IMG/VR virus record: IMGVR_UViG_3300005832_000038 | Span: 1 to 63,847 of that record | Length of the DNA: 63,847 nt | Origin: a virus | Reading direction: 5' to 3' (one strand) | In this document: positions 50,340-60,731 of the stretch, in pieces | Position numbering within the stretch: the first letter of the stretch is position 1 | Layout: each line of letters opens with the position of its first letter | Program-made: the position numbers and the translations under genes | The notes under the pieces: generated by a model | Databases searched by the model: none | What the model was told of the DNA's origin: nothing | What the model saw: the letters and a program-made list of their open reading frames with translations, nothing else

Positions 50340-52322
50340 ATGCCTAGCAGTACGATAGAATACATTAGGGAAAAAGCGAGGCAACGCGCCCAACAAGACG
50401 ACAAATTTTTACGGCGCATGTTGTACTTTTTCGAGTTACGTTTGCCTTATTCCCTATTGCAGATAAAAACACAAAGCTTTTTGTTTCCGTTGGTTATCCC
50501 TCCTGAATCCTACTCCATGGACGAGCCGTTTTCGGCGGAAGTAACCCCTACTCAAGGCGGCGGGGTGTACGTCGAGGAAAACGGAATCGTGCAACGGTCT
50601 ATACATTTGCGAGGACACACGGGTTTTAAGCCCAGACCGCTCAAGTCGTATGACTCATTGCCAGCCGGTAATATCCCGGTACCAGCTATTCTGAATCCAA
50701 AGCAAAAATCGTTTTCGCGGGTATTGCCTACGTCGCCAGTACGCCAGGCGATTTCAGGACAGAGGCATTTCCAGTATTTACAGGATTCCGTTTTTCGAAC
50801 GTACGCGGACTTGAAAAGAGATCCCGCTACTTCGGAAGAAACGGTTATGATTTTTCATAACCCGAAAGACGATGAACATTGGATAGTGATTCCCCAAAAA
50901 TTCACGCTCGAGCGCGAAAGTGGGCAACCGTTTCTGTATCGATACAATATCGAACTACTGGCCGTAGACACGGCGGAGGCAAAGGACGCGGATTTTTCGG
51001 AAGATAAAAATATCTTCGACAAAATGAAGGACACTTTGCGCTCGATGAAACGCGGCGTGGATCTAGCCACGGGCGCGTTACATGATTTAACGGCGATACA
51101 GGCGGAGGCAAAGGCCTACATAAACAACGTTTCTCAAATTATTGATTCAGTCACCACGGTATTAAGCGCGGCGTCGGATTTTATCAATGGTGTTACTGAT
51201 TTGATACAAACGCCTCTTTCACATTTAACAGCAACCGTGGCGCTAATCGATGAGGCGGCGGAGTTGGTTAGCACGCACAAAGAATTAGGGGATACCTATT
51301 CCAATTTTCCAGAAGACTATCTTCAAAAATTACGACAAATGGCGGACGGTTTAGAGCAACTAGGGACAATTCCGTCAAGCTGGGAAACTCCTACGGAAGC
51401 GACTCTAAGAAAGATTCGAGATCAACAGGATCTACGTCGGATGATTAGCTCTACCAGAAAATCGGCTTCCCTTTCCCGGAGTATCACAACGTTATCGGAA
51501 GCTCGAGCGCTGGGAACCAATTTGACGGCCGGGGATGTGATGTCCGCCGATGGCACGGTGTCGGCGGGTGACCGTATCCGACGGTATAAAAGTGGGCGGC
51601 AAGTGACGATAAACGAGGGTGATACCCTGGTTTCGTTGGCTTCGCGTTATTTGGGCGATGCGCGATTATGGCAGTATATCGCGATAGCCAATGGATTAAA
51701 GCCACCATTCATAGATAATCAGGCGAATATGCCTCTTGTGTCCAGTATGAGCGATGGGAGCCAAACTTCGGGTTCGGCCACGGGCGCGGACGAGGCCGCG
51801 TTTGATCGCGTCCTGGGCGTAGGTAGCAAAATCGTTATCCCATCGAATACTGTTTCGTCTTTGGATTTGCCTATTCTCCCGGTATTGGGTGCCCGATTGG
51901 AAGAAACAACGGAAGAACAATTCCTGGGTACCGATACAGAATTGGTCGGCGAAAGAAACCTATCGGGTTCGGATCGTGTTTTGTACGATGTGCCGATTGA
52001 CACTGAATTAGGCAGCGTAGACGTTAAACTGGTTTCGGGTATGCAAAACTTGGGGCAAGTTATTCTGACGCGGCTACGCGTCGAGCAGGGTACGGATTTG
52101 CTTTACCAGAGATTCGGTACACAACGAATAGTAGGTTTGGGTATGACGGCCGTTAATTTAGAAAATGCGAGGTTTCGTGTTTTGGAATCGTTGGCAAGTG
52201 ATCCACGGTTAGCCGGTATCACAGACATTAATTTCGATTACGAGAACGATGTTTTTCAGGTAGAAATGTTTGTACAGGTTAGGGGATTTTCTGACGTACG
52301 CCCGTTAAGGGTTTTGTTGTAG
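50340..52322 (+). CDS. Baseplate protein with LysM and gp25-like domains
   Basis: 660 residues. The N-terminal 200 look like a beta-rich baseplate domain (FLFPLVIPPESYSMDEPFSA). Residues 225-400 are helical. A LysM peptidoglycan-binding motif lies near 420-460 (INEGDTLVSLASRYLGDARL, then IANGL). The C-terminal 130 (DTELGSVDVKLVSGMQNLGQ, then LRVEQGTDLLYQRFGT) look like gp25/gpW baseplate wedge protein. This combines wall binding and wedge assembly in one chain. Confidence 0.7.
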   Translation: MPSSTIEYIREKARQRAQQDDKFLRRMLYFFELRLPYSLLQIKTQSFLFPLVIPPESYSMDEPFSAEVTPTQGGGVYVEENGIVQRSIHLRGHTGFKPRPLKSYDSLPAGNIPVPAILNPKQKSFSRVLPTSPVRQAISGQRHFQYLQDSVFRTYADLKRDPATSEETVMIFHNPKDDEHWIVIPQKFTLERESGQPFLYRYNIELLAVDTAEAKDADFSEDKNIFDKMKDTLRSMKRGVDLATGALHDLTAIQAEAKAYINNVSQIIDSVTTVLSAASDFINGVTDLIQTPLSHLTATVALIDEAAELVSTHKELGDTYSNFPEDYLQKLRQMADGLEQLGTIPSSWETPTEATLRKIRDQQDLRRMISSTRKSASLSRSITTLSEARALGTNLTAGDVMSADGTVSAGDRIRRYKSGRQVTINEGDTLVSLASRYLGDARLWQYIAIANGLKPPFIDNQANMPLVSSMSDGSQTSGSATGADEAAFDRVLGVGSKIVIPSNTVSSLDLPILPVLGARLEETTEEQFLGTDTELVGERNLSGSDRVLYDVPIDTELGSVDVKLVSGMQNLGQVILTRLRVEQGTDLLYQRFGTQRIVGLGMTAVNLENARFRVLESLASDPRLAGITDINFDYENDVFQVEMFVQVRGFSDVRPLRVLL

Positions 52323-52330
52323 AGGTTAAG

Positions 52331-53743
52331 ATGCCACGATTTACGATAAAACGTTATGAGCAGATTCTAACTCAAATGATCGCTAAAGTCGTGACTCGAA
52401 CACGACTAAGCGACATTTCAGACGCGTCAACCTGGAAACACGTACTCGCAGCAGCGGCACGGCAAGACGATGAATTGTATTATCAGATGTCGTTGCTTCT
52501 AAAGCTGTTCTCAATCGATACCGCCAAAGGCGATGATTTGGTGGAACGTGCCAAAGAAATTCAACCGGGACTAGTCACCAAAGACGATCCGGTAAAAGCG
52601 GCCGGTAACGTGGTTTTCTCCAGGGCGGGAACAGTGGGAACGTTGGCGATTCCGATTGGTACGAAAATCAAAACAGCCGGTAATATCATATTCACTACCA
52701 CGGCAGCGGGGAGCATAACGGCCACGAGCCCCGAGCAAATAGCCGGGCATGGTGTTGGTAGGGATTCGGGACTAATCCCAGCGGTGGCAGACATTGCGGG
52801 GGTAACTGGGAACGTAGAAGCGAACACTATTATCAAATTTATATCTAAACCGACCGGAATAGACGAGGTGACGAACCCGTCTAGATTCGCGTATGGGGCA
52901 GACGAGGAAAGCGATGATTCATTTCTAAACAAAATAAAAACCTACGTATCGACGTTAGCGCGTGGCACGGTGGAAGCTTTGGAGTACGCCGTGCTGGGAG
53001 CAGAAGACACTACCACAGGCGCAAAGATTTTGTTCTCGAAAGCAGTAGAAGATTTAGTCAACTTGGGGAACGTCACGGTGTACATTGACGATGGTACCGG
53101 TTCGGCGGAAACGTATGAAGCAGTCGTAGCCGAAAACGTGACGGCCGGTTTGGCCGGGCCTCCCGCCGATTCGGCGGTTGGCGGTGAAACGTACTTGTTC
53201 CTTGATTATAAACCCGTGCGAGTGACGTCACCTTTCACGTTGACTAGCTCAACTCGAGGCGTGCTTGTCCAAGATACCGATTACTATCTGAACGAGGCTT
53301 CGGGGCAAATAAATTTTGCGCCAGCATTGGCAGCGGCGGAGGTGATTACCGCTGATTATACGCGATTTACGGGATTGATAGCAGAGGCACAAAAAATACT
53401 AGACGGGGATCTAAACGACAGAACGAATTACCCAGGAATACGTGCGGGAGGTATAAAGGTTCTCGCGTTAACTCCGCAAATTTTGATACAAAACATTTCA
53501 CTGGGGATCTCGATACTCGAAGGCTATGATCGCGATGAAGTTAAAGCGGCGGTTAAAACCGCCATTAGAGATTACGTGAATACGTTAAATGTTTCCGGGG
53601 ATGTGATTTTGAGCAAATTAATTCAAATAGCCATGACGGTCGCCGGGGTTTATAAAGCAACCATTATATTGCCCGCAAATGATACAATTCTATTAGATGA
53701 CCAATTAGCGAGGACAACGGACGCTAATATTTCCGTAGCGTGA
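52331..53743 (+). CDS. Baseplate J-like protein
   Basis: 470 residues. Typical gpJ/gp47 features: ATGIDEVTNPSRFAYGADE-like SDDSFLNKIKTYVSTLARGT near residues 195-215, a beta body and a C-terminal DYVNTLNVSGDVILSKLI, IAMTVAGVYKATI. J-like proteins form the baseplate wedge next to the gp25-like protein, which is exactly upstream. AGAGGTTAAG precedes the ATG. Confidence 0.8.
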   Translation: MPRFTIKRYEQILTQMIAKVVTRTRLSDISDASTWKHVLAAAARQDDELYYQMSLLLKLFSIDTAKGDDLVERAKEIQPGLVTKDDPVKAAGNVVFSRAGTVGTLAIPIGTKIKTAGNIIFTTTAAGSITATSPEQIAGHGVGRDSGLIPAVADIAGVTGNVEANTIIKFISKPTGIDEVTNPSRFAYGADEESDDSFLNKIKTYVSTLARGTVEALEYAVLGAEDTTTGAKILFSKAVEDLVNLGNVTVYIDDGTGSAETYEAVVAENVTAGLAGPPADSAVGGETYLFLDYKPVRVTSPFTLTSSTRGVLVQDTDYYLNEASGQINFAPALAAAEVITADYTRFTGLIAEAQKILDGDLNDRTNYPGIRAGGIKVLALTPQILIQNISLGISILEGYDRDEVKAAVKTAIRDYVNTLNVSGDVILSKLIQIAMTVAGVYKATIILPANDTILLDDQLARTTDANISVA

Positions 53744-53751
53744 GGTAAATT

Positions 53752-54159
53752 ATGGCTTTTTCATTGACGTCAATTTCCCCACAAAAAGTGTTTTGCGACG
53801 GTGGGCGTTTGCTTACTGTTACGGGGGTATTCGAATTAAGGCACCGTTACCGCGTGCACGTAGGCAATTCGGAAACAACTTCCGATCCGATTTGTTATTC
53901 TGGGATACCGGGGCAAGGTAATGTCGTGTACCCAACAAATGCAACTACGTTAGTAGCGCGCACACCGTTACTTGTTCCCAGCGTAACCCCGTATTCTGTT
54001 TTAGTCGTAGACTTGGATACAGCGGTAGTACATTCATTGCTAAACGTGCTAACAGCGTTGAATAAGCAATTTTACTCTTTGGTTTATGGTTACAGAAAAG
54101 TTATGCACGGGGATTATAAAGTGGGCCCAAGAAATATCGAATTAGAAGCGCCAGTGTAA
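53752..54159 (+). CDS. IPT/TIG-like tail protein
   Basis: 135 residues. The opening (SLTSISPQKVFCDGGRLLTV, then TGVF) is the start of an IPT/TIG Ig-like domain (I.P..G....G...V.G). The C-terminus is helical and basic. It is likely a small tail-tip or fibre-network component. Confidence 0.6.
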   Translation: MAFSLTSISPQKVFCDGGRLLTVTGVFELRHRYRVHVGNSETTSDPICYSGIPGQGNVVYPTNATTLVARTPLLVPSVTPYSVLVVDLDTAVVHSLLNVLTALNKQFYSLVYGYRKVMHGDYKVGPRNIELEAPV

Positions 54160-54171
54160 AGGGTAAAACAA

Positions 54172-55986
54172 ATGATAGAAATAGTAATCGATGTAGCAGG
54201 GGAAGCGGCGGGATCGCCGGGGGTAGCAAGAGAATTCGCGTACGGAAAAATTGACCCTACCCCGCCTTTAGTGACGTGCTCGCTCGACGATGATACGGGG
54301 ATTACCTCCTATTTTTGGGAATTTATTAGCCAGCCCATAGGGGCCTCGGCGTCGTTTTCAAGTAGCAGTGCAGCGGCCCCAACATTTACCCCTACGGTAT
54401 CGGTTTCAGGCACGTATTTGATTCGATGTACGGTAAACGGCGGGGCAGATTTCAACACGAACGCCCTCGCGTTTACAACCGAGAATCGCGCTATTCGAAA
54501 GCCCGCGCCAGGGGAAACAACGCAATTCAGTGACGGTCGCGGCTGGGAAATCGCCATGGCTACCATGATTGACATGGTGGACGCTATATCCTCGGCTACG
54601 CCGGAGTTCGTTAACCAGGTTTGGATTGACGCGGACAACGGAAGTGACATAACCGGGGACGGCACCAAGGCGCTACCGTTCGCAACGTTGGCAGCGGCGG
54701 CAACTTCTATATCCCCGCCAGCCGATTTTGCGGAGTATTCGACGCCGGTTGTGTTTCATGTTGGTCCGGGCACATACGCGGGAGCGGTAGCCTTACCGTA
54801 TCGGATGGACCTAACGGTTATTGGTTATGGTGCTACCATTTCGGGGGCGGTAGCCTGGGATTACAAAATTGAGTATATCTCGCCGCAAAGTAAATACTCT
54901 GTATTTCCCGCGTTGCGTTTGGTGGGGGCGTACACTAATGGTTTAATACTCGGAAATATTACCACAAAGAATGCTGATACCTTGCAAGAGGCTATGTATC
55001 TTCGGATGCTATTTGCCAAAAATTGCGTGCTTGACGGTAATATTTTGAATTTACAATCGGGGGCATCGACGCCAGCAAATATCACGGGAAACTTAACAGT
55101 TTACATTAAAGATTGCCAAAATGCGTATGCGACGCCGGGGACAGTGCGAATTGGTGGGGAACGTGAAACCTCAGACGGTGCGGATACTGCTAATACGCTC
55201 TTTTTGGTGGTGACTAATTCGACGTTAGCGCAAAAAGTTTGCGGGTGTACGGCAATCCGGGAATGCTTTTTTACCGCGTTTATTGGTGGGATTGACTATG
55301 CCATTAATCCTGTTTCGGGCGCGGGATCTTATGCCGGGAATGTGGGTGGATCTGCGGGATCGACGTGCTCTTTCAGAATGTGCTCTTTCGCCAGCCCAAA
55401 AGTATTTGGGTGGGATGGTGTTACTGGTGGGGCAGCTACCGCGTTTAATTTAGACGTGCATTCGTTTACTGCGCTTTCGACGCATACTCTCGATAATGTC
55501 ACTGAGTCCTTATTCGATCAAGCGGTAGGGCTCGCTGTAGATAATTCGGGGTGGGGTGGAAACCTTGGTTCGGAAGAGACTGTCCAAGCGGCGTTGGATA
55601 CGATTGACGGTTTATCTATCCCGACGCTTCCTTCGATTTACGATGATACTACGGTGTTTACCGATGTTGCGGCCACGGGCGGCACGTCTACTGTTCAATT
55701 GGACGTGGGTTCCATAGACGACGGGGTAGTTGAGGCGGTGAAACTAGCCATTACGGCGGGGACATCCGCTGATACAACAATTCAATTGTACGACGGAGAT
55801 CCTACCCTTACGGGGGTTCTCATTTACGAAGCCCCAAGTTTGGATTTGGTAACACAAGCTTTGGATGATCGAAATTGCTGGTATGCTGAGTTTGTTACCA
55901 CGGGGGATCTTTGGGCGAAGATAACCAATGATGGCGCGTCTATTTCTTCTTACAGTTTGCGATTAAGAATCAAAGGCGATGCGTAA
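54172..55986 (+). CDS. Tail spike or fibre with beta-helix
   Basis: 604 residues. The N-terminal 100 look like an Ig/PKD-like domain (TSYFWEFISQPIGASASFSS, then SVSGTYLIRCTVNG). Residues about 145-420 look like a right-handed parallel beta-helix with a pectate-lyase-like opening (VWIDADNGSDITGDGTKALP). The C-terminal part is a jelly-roll-like domain. Typical of host-sugar-degrading or binding tail spikes. Confidence 0.6.
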   Translation: MIEIVIDVAGEAAGSPGVAREFAYGKIDPTPPLVTCSLDDDTGITSYFWEFISQPIGASASFSSSSAAAPTFTPTVSVSGTYLIRCTVNGGADFNTNALAFTTENRAIRKPAPGETTQFSDGRGWEIAMATMIDMVDAISSATPEFVNQVWIDADNGSDITGDGTKALPFATLAAAATSISPPADFAEYSTPVVFHVGPGTYAGAVALPYRMDLTVIGYGATISGAVAWDYKIEYISPQSKYSVFPALRLVGAYTNGLILGNITTKNADTLQEAMYLRMLFAKNCVLDGNILNLQSGASTPANITGNLTVYIKDCQNAYATPGTVRIGGERETSDGADTANTLFLVVTNSTLAQKVCGCTAIRECFFTAFIGGIDYAINPVSGAGSYAGNVGGSAGSTCSFRMCSFASPKVFGWDGVTGGAATAFNLDVHSFTALSTHTLDNVTESLFDQAVGLAVDNSGWGGNLGSEETVQAALDTIDGLSIPTLPSIYDDTTVFTDVAATGGTSTVQLDVGSIDDGVVEAVKLAITAGTSADTTIQLYDGDPTLTGVLIYEAPSLDLVTQALDDRNCWYAEFVTTGDLWAKITNDGASISSYSLRLRIKGDA

Positions 55987-55997
55987 GGAGAGGCATT

Positions 55998-57038
55998 ATG
56001 ACACTTGTCTTGGAAAATGGCCCATATATTTTTAACGTTAACAACGCGTTTGCGGAAGGCAGCACTGATAACAAATTTAAGCGTATGTTGCTGGAATTAA
56101 AAAATTGCTTAGTTGATCTTGGTGGCACGGGCGTTATTTGGACGGTAGTTGCGTCAAGCGATAGCGTTTCTGTCAAAAATATCGGGGACGCTGATCCTGA
56201 TTTGTGGCTAGATATAGGGGATATTATAGGGAATCCAGCGGGTACTCAGTCTTGGTGTATCCTAGAAAACTCAACTACGGGCGGACAGTTATTGATAAAT
56301 GCTTACTATATTGCTAGTAATTTTTATCACTACGCCAATATTTTATATTCACCGGCCGGTCTTTTTACGGATGACGGCACAACTACGGTCAAACCTACAG
56401 CAACGGATTCGACGTATGTTGTACCAAACAATGCGGATTTCACTCTGAATAGTAGTGTTTATCTCAATTTCGTATTGCACGTAATGACTTCCGCAGATCA
56501 CAAAACGACTAGATTTTATTTTATGGAACGTGGTTTGGGGTTGCCTGGTATCGGCGGAAAAATGGGTTTGATTGAAGAGGTCGTTAATACTCCTTCTGAA
56601 TGGATTTCGACTAATAAAGTTTGTGTTTTGAATAATAACATTACGCCCGTTTGCAACAGCGAGCCTTATTACGAATATCCTATGATTTATAATTTAGATG
56701 ATATGGATTGGAATGTGTATTTAGAAACGGCGACGCCTTACGCTGGATGGATTGCGACACGAGTGACGGCGGAATGTTATGGTTCGATAGGCTATGCTGG
56801 CGGTGGTCAGGGCAGACCGATTATTCACGTTGGGGGAAATGTAAGTAAAATTGGCTTGTTTCGACCGAACGCAGGAACGTACGGTGGATCGTACGGCCGA
56901 TTACGCGATATATATTGGGGTCCCTATTACAATTATTCAATGACCACTTACCCGGATGATGGTTCTGGGGATTGGATACAGTTAGCCGCTTTTATAATGC
57001 CTTGGAATGGTAGTAAACCGATACCGGTTGAGTACTGA
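55998..57038 (+). CDS. Tail fibre-family paralogue 1
   Basis: 346 residues, first of six related proteins. Shared N-terminus: ENGPYIFNVNNAFAEGST, then LLELKNCLV-LGG and IWTVVASS. Shared centre: HVMTSADHKTTRFYF. Shared C-terminus: GRLRDIYWGP, then TYPDDGSGDW and MPWNGSKPI. AAGGAGAGG precedes the ATG. The middle between these blocks differs from copy to copy. Function inferred as virion surface or receptor binding from location; no known fold was recognised. Confidence 0.6.
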   Translation: MTLVLENGPYIFNVNNAFAEGSTDNKFKRMLLELKNCLVDLGGTGVIWTVVASSDSVSVKNIGDADPDLWLDIGDIIGNPAGTQSWCILENSTTGGQLLINAYYIASNFYHYANILYSPAGLFTDDGTTTVKPTATDSTYVVPNNADFTLNSSVYLNFVLHVMTSADHKTTRFYFMERGLGLPGIGGKMGLIEEVVNTPSEWISTNKVCVLNNNITPVCNSEPYYEYPMIYNLDDMDWNVYLETATPYAGWIATRVTAECYGSIGYAGGGQGRPIIHVGGNVSKIGLFRPNAGTYGGSYGRLRDIYWGPYYNYSMTTYPDDGSGDWIQLAAFIMPWNGSKPIPVEY

Positions 57039-57049
57039 TAGGAGTTATT

Positions 57050-57265
57050 ATGAGTTTTGAAAATATACCGTATGCGATTGGCGATGTTGTTTTGATTCCA
57101 GGATACACGCAAGGTGAGGGAACGATTACTCGTATTGAGTTTAGGGGGGAAGAAGAACCGCAATGTATCATCGAGGTGACCATGATTAACCCTCTAAACA
57201 TTATGGAATATTGTTTCGGCGAAGACGATGAAATGACAATGCACTTTACCAAGAAAGAAGTTTAG
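57050..57265 (+). CDS. Small acidic protein between fibre paralogues
   Basis: 71 residues, not related to the paralogues. Beta-like (VVLIPGYTQGEGTITRIEF, QCIIEVTMINPL), resembling a small SH3-like fold. AGGAG precedes the ATG. Function unknown. Confidence 0.5.
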   Translation: MSFENIPYAIGDVVLIPGYTQGEGTITRIEFRGEEEPQCIIEVTMINPLNIMEYCFGEDDEMTMHFTKKEV

Positions 57266-57267
57266 TC

Positions 57268-58323
57268 ATGCCCGTTCCTGTATTAGAAAAAGGGCCTTGG
57301 ATATTTAACGTCAACAATTTGTTTACAGAATCCAGTAATATAAACATGGGTAAACGTCACCTATTAGAATTAAAGAATGCTTTGGTTAATTTAGGTGGTG
57401 CGGGTGTTATTTGGACAGTAGTTGCTTCAAGTAATGGCGTTTCCGTTAAGAACATCGGTGACGCTAGTCCCGATTTATGGGTGAATACCGGTGACATACT
57501 TTACGCAACGTCAGTCAACCCTCGTTCATGGTGCATTTTAGAAAATTCAACAACGGGATCTCAGTTGTTGATAAATTATGAAACGCAATCGGGGCTATGG
57601 TATGACGCGAACATGGCGTTTTCGCCGGGAGGGACCTTCGCGGCGGATGGCACAACGTCTTCGCCGCCTACTGGTACTGATTTGCGTACTATGTGGCATC
57701 CCTATTGGCACGTTATGCCGAGTAGTGGTGCCTATTATAAAGTTGTGATTAATGTAATGACTTCCGCAGATCACAAAATAACGCGGTTTTATAATCACAT
57801 TCATTATGAATCAAATGTTTATGTCGGGGGAGTGATAGGACTTATCGAAGAGGTACAAGACACGCCCGCAGAATGGAATTCTGCCATTAAGTATGCGGTT
57901 TCATATAATGGTTGGAACATGAATACTAGCGCTACTGGTTATGACCAATCACCGAGGGGGAGTGATGTTGATAATGGTTCCTCTTTAGTAGCTCGATATG
58001 AAACGGCCGAACCATATGCGGGATGGTTAAACTGTTATCCTACGGTCGAGTGTTACGGCGGCATGGAAGGTGCCTATTCGTCCGCGTTGTCCAGGGTAAA
58101 CGCTAGTCTGGGCATGAGTGGTGGCTACCCAGTATGTCCTATAGGATTATTTCGTGAAACCGGATCATACGGGGGAATGTTGGGGAGATTAGCTGATATT
58201 TATTGGGCTCCTTTAAACCACGCATCGCTTGATAATTATCCAGGGGACGCATCTTACCAATGGGTGAAGTGGGGTTGTTACGTAGTGCCTTGGAACGGCA
58301 CGGAACCACTAGACGCGGTGTAA
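57268..58323 (+). CDS. Tail fibre-family paralogue 2
   Basis: 351 residues. It carries the family N-terminal block (EKGPWIFNVNNLFTESSN), the core NVMTSADHKITRFYNH and the C-terminal GRLADIYWAP plus VPWNGTEPLD. Between them it has IEEVQDTPAEWNSAIKYAV, also found in copy 4, which makes copies 2 and 4 a subgroup. The start is 2 nt after the preceding stop with AAGAAAG upstream. Confidence 0.6.
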   Translation: MPVPVLEKGPWIFNVNNLFTESSNINMGKRHLLELKNALVNLGGAGVIWTVVASSNGVSVKNIGDASPDLWVNTGDILYATSVNPRSWCILENSTTGSQLLINYETQSGLWYDANMAFSPGGTFAADGTTSSPPTGTDLRTMWHPYWHVMPSSGAYYKVVINVMTSADHKITRFYNHIHYESNVYVGGVIGLIEEVQDTPAEWNSAIKYAVSYNGWNMNTSATGYDQSPRGSDVDNGSSLVARYETAEPYAGWLNCYPTVECYGGMEGAYSSALSRVNASLGMSGGYPVCPIGLFRETGSYGGMLGRLADIYWAPLNHASLDNYPGDASYQWVKWGCYVVPWNGTEPLDAV

Positions 58324-58333
58324 TGGAGCAAAA

Positions 58334-59380
58334 ATGTCTTTCCCAGCACTAGAAAACGGGCCTTACATTTTCAATGTGAATATTGATTGCGTAGAAGGCA
58401 ACATAACGAATAAGGCAAAACGAATGCTACTAGAGCTGAAAAATGCCCTAGTTGGTTTGGGCGGCGCGAATACTATTTGGACAGTAGTTGCTTCTAGCGA
58501 TGCGACTGATTTTGTGAATAAAGGTGGGAGCGAGCCTTTAGATTTATGGGATAGCATAGCCGATGTTTCTTATGGTACGGGTGCGCATTCATGGTGTATT
58601 CTAGAAAATCTAACAACACATGGCGAGCTTTTAATAGATTGGTACACTAGTGCGTATTATCGGGGAGAAGTTTGCAAGTATTCCCCAGGGGGTCTTTTTA
58701 CAGATACAGGAACGGCTAGCGTTGCGCCCACGGCAACAGATAGTCGCAGTTTAATAGCTGGTAGTGCGGCTTTCGTACCGTACGCAGAGGCTTACAATAG
58801 TTTTGTGTTGCACGTAATGACTTCCGCAGATCACAAAACAACGCGATTTTTTTTAAATGACAGGGCGCAGGGTACAGCACACGTAGGCGTTTGGTGTGGG
58901 TTAATTGAAGAAGTAGTAAACGCGCCTTCGCAATGGACATCGACTAACAAAGTTATGGTTTTGACCCATTATTTAGGCGTGGCGCAAAGCGCCGAACCAA
59001 AAAATCAATGGCCAAAACTTAGTCAAATGTATGATGCACATTGGAACATATATTTAGAAACAGCGGAGCCGTATGCGGGATGGATTAGAACGTATTGTAC
59101 TGCGTTCTGTTACGATGCGGTTGGTTCTGCTAGTTTTCAAGGTAGGCCCGTTATGCTCGCCGACTCTACGGGGGAACTTCCGGCTAGTCCTATCGGTTTG
59201 TACTCGACTAGCGCGGGGATACACGGCGGATCGTTTGGAAGGTTACGCGATATTTATTTCGGGCATGATTTACACAAAACGTTAACAACATACCCAGGGG
59301 ACGGATCGGGCGATTGGATCAAATTTGGTTGCCTAGTTGTTCCTTGGGACGGAAGCGTACCAGTACCAGTACATTATTGA
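58334..59380 (+). CDS. Tail fibre-family paralogue 3
   Basis: 348 residues. Family blocks present (ENGPYIFNVNIDCVEGN, HVMTSADHKTTRFFLN, GRLRDIYFGH, VPWDGSVPVP). IEEVVNAPSQWTSTNKVMVL is closest to copy 1, so copies 1 and 3 are a subgroup. GGAGC precedes the ATG. Confidence 0.6.
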   Translation: MSFPALENGPYIFNVNIDCVEGNITNKAKRMLLELKNALVGLGGANTIWTVVASSDATDFVNKGGSEPLDLWDSIADVSYGTGAHSWCILENLTTHGELLIDWYTSAYYRGEVCKYSPGGLFTDTGTASVAPTATDSRSLIAGSAAFVPYAEAYNSFVLHVMTSADHKTTRFFLNDRAQGTAHVGVWCGLIEEVVNAPSQWTSTNKVMVLTHYLGVAQSAEPKNQWPKLSQMYDAHWNIYLETAEPYAGWIRTYCTAFCYDAVGSASFQGRPVMLADSTGELPASPIGLYSTSAGIHGGSFGRLRDIYFGHDLHKTLTTYPGDGSGDWIKFGCLVVPWDGSVPVPVHY

Positions 59381-59396
59381 CAGAAAGGTTTGATTT

Positions 59397-60470
59397 ATGG
59401 GAGCGCCGACACTAGAAAAGGGACCGTATATTTTTAACGTCAATAATGCTTTTTCCGAAGTAGACGGGCCCAATAGGTGTAAACGTGAATTGTTAGAATT
59501 GAAAAACGCTTTAGTGGCTTTAGGCGGCGCGGAAACTATTTGGAAGGTGATTGCTTCTTGTGATGGCACGACTGTTTGGAACATTGATCCTGAAGAACCA
59601 AATCGAGATTTATGGGTGGATCTTACCGATATGGTGCACAACTTAAACGGTAACCCGCATTCGTGGTGTATTCTAAAAAACCTAACAACAAATGGCCAAC
59701 TAATAATTGATTATGTCAGAAACACGGCGACAACTTATCCGCACTACGCGGCAATTAGATACTCACCGGGAGGTACTTTTACCGATACGGGAACAACTAG
59801 CGAGGCACCTACGGCCAGTGATGTGGGGACAATATGGAATCAAGCTTATACGTTTACGGATAGTGCCTATTATGCTAATTGTACTGACGTAGTAATAAAC
59901 GTAATGACTTCCGCAGATCACAAAACAACGCGTTGGTATAACCATACTGAATACGGGAACGGGTGGCGTGGTGGCACTATTGGATTTATCGAGGACGTAC
60001 AAGACACCCCCGCAGAATGGAATTCTGCCATAAAAACAGCGGTTACTTCTACTAGTTGGAATTGTGTTATTCAAGCATTCTCCCCGGAAGGCCAATCACC
60101 TCAGTTAACCGAGATCGACGATGGCAACGTATTTTATCCACGGTACGAAACGGCGGAACCGTACGCAGCATGGTTATCGACTTATTTAGGTGTTGAGTGT
60201 TGGGGAAATATTAGCACAAACGCCGGTCGTGGAACGTATTTTAACAACGTACGGCAAGGACCGACAAATGGCTATGCAATAGCCCCTATAAAACTGTTTC
60301 GTGCGTCAACTACTAAAGGCGGCTATTTGGGGAGGTTGGCGGATATTTATATTGCCCAAAGTCCGCATCATACTTTTGATACTTACCCATCGGATGATTC
60401 TAGGTTGTGGGTGAAATGGGGTTGTTTCATCGTACCATGGAACGGCACTGCGCCGATAGCGAGGTTATAA
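59397..60470 (+). CDS. Tail fibre-family paralogue 4
   Basis: 357 residues. Family blocks present (EKGPYIFNVNNAFSEVDG, NVMTSADHKTTRWYNH, GRLADIYIAQ, VPWNGTAPI). IEDVQDTPAEWNSAIKTAVT matches copy 2. AGAAAGG precedes the ATG. Confidence 0.6.
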   Translation: MGAPTLEKGPYIFNVNNAFSEVDGPNRCKRELLELKNALVALGGAETIWKVIASCDGTTVWNIDPEEPNRDLWVDLTDMVHNLNGNPHSWCILKNLTTNGQLIIDYVRNTATTYPHYAAIRYSPGGTFTDTGTTSEAPTASDVGTIWNQAYTFTDSAYYANCTDVVINVMTSADHKTTRWYNHTEYGNGWRGGTIGFIEDVQDTPAEWNSAIKTAVTSTSWNCVIQAFSPEGQSPQLTEIDDGNVFYPRYETAEPYAAWLSTYLGVECWGNISTNAGRGTYFNNVRQGPTNGYAIAPIKLFRASTTKGGYLGRLADIYIAQSPHHTFDTYPSDDSRLWVKWGCFIVPWNGTAPIARL

Positions 60471-60728
60471 ATGGCATCGTATGACGTAGGTGTATCTGGC
60501 GGCATTGACGTCGAAAGTCGCAAAATGGAAACTTTCCTTTTTGCTCCTAGTTGGGATGTGGTTGCGATAGATGGCTTAGGCACTACGCCTATAAGTGGGG
60601 ATGCTGGCGTAACCGAACAATCTTTTGACGCGAAACCTAGTTGGTCTTTCAGCGCCGAACAAGGAGAAGGGGGCGGTGCGGGTGCAGCAGTGCGCAGCGT
60701 TCCTTTCCTGGTAAGAACAGTAGGGTAA
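60471..60728 (+). CDS. Small protein with VR[ST]VP-x-LVR tail
   Basis: 85 residues starting at the base after the previous stop. Beta-like N-terminal half, Gly/Ala-rich linker (EQGEGGGAGAAVRSV), then RSVPFLVRTVG. The C-terminal 12 residues recur in the 35-residue gene at 62858. No known family. It may be a small structural peptide associated with the fibre array. Confidence 0.5.
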   Translation: MASYDVGVSGGIDVESRKMETFLFAPSWDVVAIDGLGTTPISGDAGVTEQSFDAKPSWSFSAEQGEGGGAGAAVRSVPFLVRTVG

Positions 60729-60731
60729 AAA

